Assembly: GCA_030141605.1 (NCBI GenBank)
Contig: JAQGDQ010001385.1
Coordinates: forward strand, 1 to 43,388
DNA length: 43,388 nucleotides
Direction: 5' to 3'
From: Tubiluchus corallicola
Taxonomy: Eukaryota > Priapulida > Priapulimorpha > Priapulimorphida > Tubiluchidae
A program made the position numbers and the translations under genes. Of this stretch, positions 33,691 through 43,388 are shown in pieces. Positions within the stretch are counted from its first letter, which is position 1. The number at the start of each line of letters is the position of its first letter. The notes beneath the pieces were generated by a model, which was not told the origin of the DNA, did no database searches, and was given only the letters and a program-made list of their open reading frames with translations.

Positions 33691-35328
33691 GGGGGTAGAC
33701 TTTTATCAGTTTTTGTTTTTCCATATAAGTGAATCTCTACATTTGTGAATTGTAAATATCGGTTATGTTTAGAAGAAAAGCAAAAGCATTAATTTAAAAA
33801 CGACAAAATGTTCCGAAAGCGTTTATTTTACCCTTCTCCCTTCTTTCTCTATGATGTCTAGTAAACATGGTGTCCAAGATAGCTGTTTGTTTTTCCTTTT
33901 TTACATTGACAATGACTTTTCCAACATAATGTCCTCGTTTTCTCGACCTGCTCTTAGTCAGTTTTCGTTGTTTCCTATATGACGTCGTGGAAAAGAATGG
34001 TAACGCTAGTGCAATCTTTTCTTCTCTAGTCCATGGAAATAGCTTCGTTGCTGAGAGGAGTTTTTTTGTATCTCGGTAGCTACAATGTACTGGCTAAAAT
34101 TACACCCTACAAATTAGCTCAATCAGAAGCGTGTAACAATAACGATTCGCGTCTCACAACACTGTTAATACACGAACAAGACAAAGGTGTGTTTATCACG
34201 TGATTCTAACAGGTGTATGACGAGCTCGAGAAATCATTTGATATGATGATATCGTTATCGCGGTCAGGTAGGCGAATGACGTCATTGCTCGGGGAATTTA
34301 ATGTTTTTTAAGATTCGTTTACTAGTCATAGAAATTGCGAGGAAAAACTTTGCGTGAGAAATATTAGGCCAAACAAGATAAAATTTTACTAAGCTACCCC
34401 ACTGAAAATGATAGGCATACTGAAATATGCTTATGCATGAAATTCTGCACCCATTTCAATTGTTAAAGTATTTCGTTTTAAGTACATTAAAATTACTTAT
34501 TTAACCAGTATAATTCAATTTTCTCCCAGTTAACATTAGTGAATTAAACAACGATACGAAAACCCACACGTTATTACATGGTAACTCACTCTTGACCAAA
34601 ATAAAACTATTTTTGATTTAACGCAGGCATATATATGAGCTTCAAGCCGATTCGGTAAACGTTAATTTAACGTTTTGCATTGCATTTAATGCACCATCAC
34701 TATTAAAATATAGGTATCAATATCTAATTATAAATGTCTCAACTTTGTATTAGAGTACTTGCCAATTCCTAAGGTATGTTAATCAGTTTTGTTTTGTACG
34801 TCAAAGGTGATGGAAGATAAATATGTTTATTAAAACATTAAAATTTACTAAGACCATGGGCGTATCACTTTATGACGCCGCTGGCTGATAGTTTTGTCCC
34901 ACCCATCTCTGTTGTGAATTTATGGTTATTTATGTAATAAGAAGATAAAAAATTACTTGTGGTGTGTTAGAAACACAATTAACCCAGTTTCTATGTGGTC
35001 ATCATTAATTAGACGTATTTGCATAGCGTTTATATTCGAACATCCTGCTTGATGTGTAATACCTTGCGACTTATATATTATGTGAGACTTATATAAGCGC
35101 TTCCCTCGGTAACAGCCTGTGGTGTGTTATAAAATGCGCCCTTTACATGAATATGAAAGTATACACATTTTCCGAGGAGAATAAGAATTTTTTCTGAAAT
35201 GTGACACGTCTCAAACTTTGGCGCCCTAAGTTATAGCCTAGTTAGCTTATTGGTTAATACGCCCCTGAGTAAGATTGCAAGTGCTTTTGTGGCCAGCCGA
35301 AGCAAAGTCATCAGATAAGATAAAAAAG

Positions 35329-35435
35329 ATATTTATTCAGGATAACTTGATTAAGCAGGCTTGTTTACAACAAGGTCCTCATTGTTGGTTTCAGAAATTT
35401 AAAATTAAGAGAAATAAATACGTGTAAGGACACGT
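35329..35435 (-). repeat. Dispersed repeat D, copy 1 (LINE/SINE 3' end)
   Basis: Window strand: TTTATTCAGGATAACTTGATTAAGC..GGTCCTCATTGTTGGTTTCAG..ATTTAAAATTAAGAGAAATAAATAC. It matches 39705-39811 and, inverted, about 41050-41155. Read on the minus strand it ends GAATAAATATC plus a short simple tail. Confidence 0.55.
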
Positions 35436-36848
35436 GGACTAATTGCCGACGTTTTAAGAAAAACAATTAAATTTTCCCTTAAGATAACTCGGTAAATGTG
35501 CTAAGAAGACGATACTTAAAACGTGTTTAGCCTCAGCCTCCTACGTATCCCAGCAAGAACAGGCGTTATGACCTAATACGATGCTGAGTAACATTAGGCG
35601 GTACAGTTGTAAAATTTGAAAATTAAAATTCAGTTTTTACGATCCTCAATACTCGGCTAAACATTCGTTGTCGTTAATTAGATAATTCTGCGGAAAATTA
35701 TTTATGAGTAGCTGCCTGTATTCTTAATGACCAAAGTTGAACAATGTTGAGAGAGCTCTGCAAATGGCTGGATGACCGCTGCTGATTTGCGGTTTCGTCT
35801 GCCGTATTACCCTAACCATTTCCGTTGTTGAAGGAGAATTTTTACTCACTAATCATGACTAAGATATAATTATGCTGTGTCATCGAAACATATTAAAAAG
35901 ACAGTTTTCTTGTAAAAGGGTAGATCGAGACGCAAAGTTGCAAATCATTCCCTGTTGAGTATTCAAAAGTTTGGAAAGGGGATAGTTCTGAACTTTCCCG
36001 TATCTGCTCTCACCTGTAATTAAGCCCACTCTCGCCTGTGATCAAGCATTGCTGGCTTCCCAACTTGCACCTGTCCAAAACTGCAGCTTCTTTAATAATC
36101 CCATTGTCATTTCTATGCATTGCGCATAATTACTATCCAATGAGACCGATATCTGCCTATCACAATGCACATAAAACCAGTTAACGTATGTAACCGATAT
36201 AGGGCTGATCCAGGCGCCCATACAACCCCCTTCTTTTGAGATGAACTATTCGGTTATTGGACATCCAACCGGAACCCAGACGACATTAATTTTTGTTTGT
36301 CGTTATCTTTAACCCAAACTCCCTAAAATGCACTAATGTTCATCAAGTTTGGTTCTAACGTCACAGATTGGACCTTTCGTAGTTGAGTTCCCGTTCGGAG
36401 TTCCGTTTCCGGTATCACGAGCTGCTGTAAATTCAGACATTTCGCTTTTTAACGCTCTACAAGATGTTGTAACACTATACGCTTGTGCATGAATACATTA
36501 TAAGTGTGAAAGACGAATTGTAACTGATAGAAGCTAAATGTGCTATTACCTGAACATGATGATGAGCTGGACAACAATGGACAAAATGCAGGTGTTCCTA
36601 GGCGTCGCAAGGGTTTCATTATGCAGGTAATATAAGCGCTGATCTATTAGACGCGAGCGCGACTTGCTAGGGCTTCGTGTGTAGGAAGTGTATGATTATG
36701 AACAGTTTCATATGTTACATATTTTTCATTACTCCCACGCCAATAATTTTATAATTCTGAAATCTGATGATTTTAGTGTGAAAGTTAGTATTCAAAAGAA
36801 TTTAACTGACACAAGTTTATTTTTTGATTATTTTTCTTTGTTTGTGAA

Positions 36849-37113
36849 TAGTGCCGGATTTAGACTCAGTGAGGCCCTAAGTTATAAAGCCCTTAGGCCC
36901 TCTTTCTTATATATATATATAACATGTGTGTGCGTGTGTGTGTTTTATTATTTAATACCAAGGTCCACAATACAAATTATTTTAGAAGTAAAATATTAGT
37001 TAATTGTATTTAGTTATAAAATGAGTATAAAACCCGGAATCTTCTTGGGGCCAAATGCAGATTGTGAGGTCCTAAGCTGAAGCTTATTTAGCTTATACCT
37101 AAATCCGGCACTG
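36849..37113. mobile_element. hAT-like MITE with TIR CAGTGCCGGATTTAG
   Basis: Left end TAGTGCCGGATTTAG (36849 on) mirrors right end CTAAATCCGGCACTG (to 37113). Flanking octamers TTTGTGAA and TTCGTAAA agree at 6 of 8 positions, fitting an aged 8-bp hAT target-site duplication. Subterminal GAGGCCCTAAG/GAGGTCCTAAG motifs occur at both ends. The interior is AT-rich with a short GT run. Confidence 0.65.
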
Positions 37114-37384
37114 TTCGTAAATCTTTGTTATATTAAACAGGAGCATTTCGTCTGACATTTTAATCAATACAACAACAAACAACACATAAGTTTTAAGTTT
37201 TTAAAACAAGAAAAACGAAATTTTGTTTACTAACTGCAAACTTCTCCAGGTTGTTGATGGTATAAAAATTTTGAATGTTTTACAGTAACCTGTAAAAGTT
37301 TGTTGCCAGTGAACGAAGTGATGTTTTTTTTGTAACGATAGCTTAATCATTGTGTGGTTTGCTTTACTACTGTATATCCATGCA

Positions 37385-37745
37385 TGATCCGAATGGCCTT
37401 TTGGGGACATAGGCTAATGAAATTATGGGCCCCCATCAAATGGATCCACCCTCCAACTCACCCGCACCCATCTTTAATAGTTTTTACTTGTGATATACGG
37501 TATTTTTGCGACATTTACAAAGCTTGAAGTAAACGTATTGCAAATTATTTAAATAAACTAGTATAGCTATCTTTTGTTTGTCAATAAAAACATTTTTAAG
37601 AAATATAAATTTTTTACTATTTATTGCAATAGTTAGCACAGCCGTAGTGAAAAAAAGCAGGTAAAAACAGAATTTACCAAATCTTGAGGACACACCAAGC
37701 TTGAAGGGCCCTTGGCTAAAGCCTCTAGGATAATCTGGCCCCGTA
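37385..37745. mobile_element. MITE family M1, copy C
   Basis: Shares the full interior with copy A, including GAAGGGCCCTTGGCTAAAGCC near the right end and GATAATCTGGCCCC as a degenerate terminus. The minus-strand frame across it (37484-37774) is not a gene. Confidence 0.6.
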
Positions 37746-38998
<1,253 letters not shown>

Positions 38999-39464
38999 CA
39001 AATGAGAGGGAAAGAGAGCGAGCAAGGGAATAACGTGGCAAGAATAACATTAAACGAAATACAGAGGTAAAAACACCTGGAAATAAAAGAAGGAAAAGGA
39101 GAACAAGAAGAAAACTAATGACTAAGAGTGGCGGTCAACTTTACTATGGTTTGCGAGTTTACGCATTTACTGTGAAGGCTTCGGTTTTTTTGAAAATAAG
39201 ATAGTGCATTTCTGATATTTGACTTAGACTTTGTCAGAGACTTAGAATGCCCTTTAGGTTTCAAAAATTCTTTGTTTTTTTTTCTATTAGAAGCTGTTAT
39301 CCCTCACGGATTTCACAGGCTTTGCAGAGAGCAAAATTACAGGTATAACTACATATAATATGAAGATATACGGTGTCATTAAAATAAAAGATAATTCATA
39401 AAGAATTAAAAATCTGTATTAAAAATCTGAACTAAAAGAAACAACACATTTACTAATAAGTAAA

Positions 39465-39465
39465 T

Positions 39466-39515
<50 letters not shown>

Positions 39516-39521
39516 CAAGCA

Positions 39522-39591
<70 letters not shown>

Positions 39592-39594
39592 CAG

Positions 39595-39679
<85 letters not shown>

Positions 39680-39811
39680 CAAGCCAGTAAGTAAGAAAGA
39701 AAAGGTGTTTATTCTGATAAACTTGATTGAGATAAGCTCATTTGCAAATGGGTCCTGATTGGTGGTTACAGTAATTTAAAATTAAGAGAAGTAAATACAT
39801 GTAGGAACACA
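39465..39811 (-). repeat. Dispersed repeat D, copy 2, with expanded (AAGT)n tail
   Basis: 39705-39811 is the D sequence (TTTATTCTGATAAACTTGATTGAG..CCTGATTGGTGGTTACAG). The roughly 230-bp (AAGT)n tract with AAGC variants at 39468-39698 sits where the element's simple 3' tail would be when read on the minus strand. The Tyr/Leu/Thr repeat frame on the minus strand is an artefact. Confidence 0.6.
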
Positions 39812-42188
39812 CACAAAATTTACAAACATACAAACATTGTGTGATTTAATACATAAAGAAAATGAGCAAAAACACAGAAAAAAAGAAAGCTAAGATTTAA
39901 CAAGTCCATTACCAGTTAAGAAAAAAATGAAAACCCGTTTTTTATTTGAATATTTAATAAATTAGTATGGCTGCGTTAATTAGTTTCATTAGTAACTCTA
40001 TCTAACCACAAATTATCCGAGGTGCTTGTGTTTTAGATTCCCTCTCAGCTGATTTTCGTCTTGCGAGTATTTTTCGCCTTCTCTTCTTTCACAGTGCCAC
40101 AAATTGATCGTGTAAGTAACTCGATGGAGCTGCAGACAAATTGCTGTCAGATTGAAAGCGCTTCCAAAAGCGATACTTGTTTTGCTTGGGGTTTGTGTGA
40201 ACATCTATAGTAGTTTGAAATTACTCGCCAAAGGTCATTCGAAGATGGTACGTGTGTAAAGTGTCGAAAAAATCACGGGAGTCGAAATTTATCGCTGAAT
40301 TTTTCCTGTGCTTAACGTACTCGTGCACACATGTTTTAATTGTTAAACTATAAATTCATTGGTGAAAAGTTAGCTAAAGCATTGCAGCTAATTAGACGGT
40401 AAATTGCTTGTGATTTTCATACTACAAAGACGAAAGTCATGATGTTTGAGCCCACCACCGTAGTATATTTAGCAGAAAGAAAAAAGCATAAAAAACACAA
40501 AAATCAATGTTTATTAATTTCATCAATTTTTTCCGTTTTGAACGTTTGACTGCCTTGATCAGTAGGGAATACGTTGGCCTAGTCGTGTAAATGGAAAGTC
40601 CCTATTTCAAGTTCGCGCTGCATTCCATGTTTTTCAGATTTCCTGTCTCTTAAGTTTGGTGTCAAAATTTAATTAATAGTAGATTTGTTTGATCATTAAT
40701 AATAAACTTGACATCAAGATTATACTATTTACTTTGATTTATATTAGCTGTTGTTTCATATTTTTTTTTATTTTTCTTAACGTGTCTAAGCTTTTTGCTT
40801 TTTGTTTCTTAGTTTTTTTGTTGTTGTAATCTTAGCTTCATTTTAGATTTTTAATGTTTGGATTTTCAAAGTAAATATTTCCATTATTGCTTTAATTTTC
40901 TTTTATATTTTGCTTTTTACTACACTAATTATATGATATTATTTTTCAATTGCTTGAATTTTTATTTCTCCATTTTTTTAACTTTACTAAGTTTTTGCTT
41001 ATTTTAAGTTCTTTTTGCGATTGTATTCTGGTATGATTTTTGTGTCTTTGCTTGTATTTACTTGTATTTGTCTTAACATTAAGTTACAGCAACCACCAAT
41101 CAGAAAATTGTTTTAAACGTGGTTTGCTCAATCAGGTTATCTGAATAAATCTCTTTTCTTATTTTGTTTTATTATTAACTTGTACCAAACTTGTAAAATA
41201 ACGCAACATAAAATTTTAATTATAACAAAAAGCAACTCGGAAAGCAAAGACTCAGATTTGGTATTTGAGATGAACAAGGCTTCTTATACTTTCTCATTTT
41301 ATTGTACACATCATGCACCTACAAATTTGATTGAATGCGTCAATCAAAATAACATCATTAATTTAGTGATAACTTAAACTTGCGCACCAACCTTTTGTCT
41401 ACGACACGTTCCAGACAAACGCACAAAAGGACAAAAAATGGACACTCATTAACATTTAGCGACATAATTCTTTACGAATTGTAAATTTTCATTCCAGGCG
41501 TATAGGCGGTGTTGCGTCACGGTAATCTTCTTTTGTCATAAACCCGGTAATGGCGATTCCATGTATCAGTCTTTAGCCTTTAGCGGTTTATGCAATGTTT
41601 TATTGTACATATGTATGTATAAGGTATATGTGTTGTTGACTTAATCTTATAAACTTATTCCCATTGTCTGCATAGTGAGCCTTTTTACAGTTCAGCCAAC
41701 AGCGTTCGCATTGAGTGTTGACAAAAACCGACAAATTTTGCGATACAATTATGATCGTCCATTGCAACACATCGCAAACCTAGTGATGGTTTTAATAAAA
41801 GAAACAATAAACTATATACTGTGAAAAAGATTAAAAGAAAACCTAATCCTAAACTGTGGTCAAAACGTTGTTGTCGTCGTCATCATCTTTATTATCGTTG
41901 TCGCCGCCGTTGTTTTTATGTACCTTGCCGCTTTGATGTGGCGACAAAGCCGCCCTGTGTTTTTTGTTTCTTTTAACTGCCGCAGTTTTTCAAGTTTTAT
42001 GTACACAAACTTAAGTACAAGAGGTAACCTTTATTAATATGCTCACCTGAATACAAAGTATTTGATATATTGATTTTTAAGATTTTTGCCGATGATTTAT
42101 CATTTTTCATTATTCATTACTTTTATGCTCTTTCCTTTTTCGGTTTTTTTCTTTTAGTTTGCCGCTCCACATTTCTTCTTGATTTTTT
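39812..42188. other. Intergenic DNA without a recognisable gene
   Basis: T-rich DNA. A possible tRNA-like fragment at 40573-40626 (CAAGTTCGCGCTGC as B-box) and a trinucleotide-biased stretch (GTCGTC/ATC, about 41867-41917) are the only notable features besides repeat D copy 3. Confidence 0.45.
41050..41157 (+). repeat. Dispersed repeat D, copy 3 (opposite orientation)
   Basis: The reverse complement reads TTTATTCAGATAACCTGATTGAGC..CTGATTGGTGGTTGCTGTAA, matching copies 1 and 2. On the window strand it ends GAATAAATCTC plus a T-rich tail. Confidence 0.55.
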
Positions 42189-42202
42189 ACTCTCTCTCTC
42201 TC

Positions 42203-42244
<42 letters not shown>

Positions 42245-42331
42245 AATCGTTAATCTGAGCCTAGAAAGAGACACCTTTTTTACACATGTTCTTTTTTGAA
42301 TAAAGATTCATTATTATTATTATTATTATTA
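42189..42331 (+). repeat. (CT)n and (ATT)n microsatellites
   Basis: (CT)n at 42189-42242 and (ATT)n at 42310-42331, separated by about 65 bp of unique DNA. Confidence 0.9.
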
Positions 42332-42374
42332 TGAAAACATATCTATGTCTCTCTGTTTGTTTGTTTCCCTCCTT

Positions 42375-43318
<944 letters not shown>

Positions 43319-43388
<70 letters not shown>
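43319..43388 (+). repeat. (GA)n microsatellite running off the window
   Basis: Pure GA repeats to the last base; the full length is unknown. Confidence 0.95.

Larger units (their letters stand above)
32450..36848. other. Intergenic DNA without a recognisable gene
   Basis: Holds MITE M1 copy B and a dispersed repeat D copy (separate entries). The remainder is AT-rich without convincing ORFs. The frame at 36688-36999 overlaps a MITE and is not a gene. Confidence 0.5.

Noticed and set aside
39419-39682. Tyr/Leu/Leu/Thr repeat frame; also considered as a CRISPR-like array
   Set aside because: Pure (AAGT)n tetranucleotide repeat without spacers.

Overview
The window is nuclear DNA of an invertebrate animal. 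Its genes are intron-rich with GT-AG splice sites, the standard genetic code applies, AT-rich intergenic DNA is full of microsatellites, and poly(A) signals are AATAAA. I cannot name the phylum. The two recognisable genes, EMSY and ELOVL6, are widespread in Metazoa. The transposon mix (Helitrons, TIR MITEs, LINE relics, GIY-YIG retroelement relics, tRNA-like SINEs) is common in marine invertebrates.

Left region, 1-7662: two blocks of non-autonomous Helitron-like elements lie head to tail. Each unit ends in a 7-bp stem hairpin followed 8-10 nt later by CTAG or CTAA. The stems are CGCAAAA/TTTTGCG in some copies and CACAAAA/TTTTGTG in others, so paired bases changed together. Long copies (326-2151 and 5012-6873) seem to have read through a decayed inner terminus and gained about 1 kb, mostly an extremely G/T-biased minisatellite. 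The short copy (6874-7662) keeps the inner terminus. Between the blocks (2152-4867) sit a compound GA/GT tract, one small secreted cysteine-rich protein gene (3424-3855) with its own poly(A) signal, and a long-TIR MITE.

Centre, 7663-32450: after about 6 kb of mostly uninformative DNA holding a foldback element and a retroelement relic, an EMSY orthologue runs on the + strand from 13816 to 30688. Eight coding exons join without a frame break into 1,156 codons plus stop. The N-terminus is the ENT domain and several other blocks match vertebrate EMSY. The last three to four exons encode a bromodomain with the acetyl-lysine-binding Asn, which vertebrate EMSY lacks. This would put a histone-mark reader directly on a chromatin repressor scaffold and is the most interesting observation here. 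A two-coding-exon ELOVL6-type fatty acid elongase lies on the opposite strand inside EMSY intron 2. EMSY introns also hold LINE, GIY-YIG, SINE and MITE relics.

Right region, 32450-43388: no convincing gene. It holds MITE copies, including a hAT-like element with imperfect 8-bp flanking repeats, a dispersed LINE/SINE 3'-end family with microsatellite tails, and several long GA/CT tracts, the last running off the window.

No rRNA, true tRNA, CRISPR array or prokaryotic feature was seen. All family assignments are by eye from translated motifs and remembered family signatures; no database search was run.
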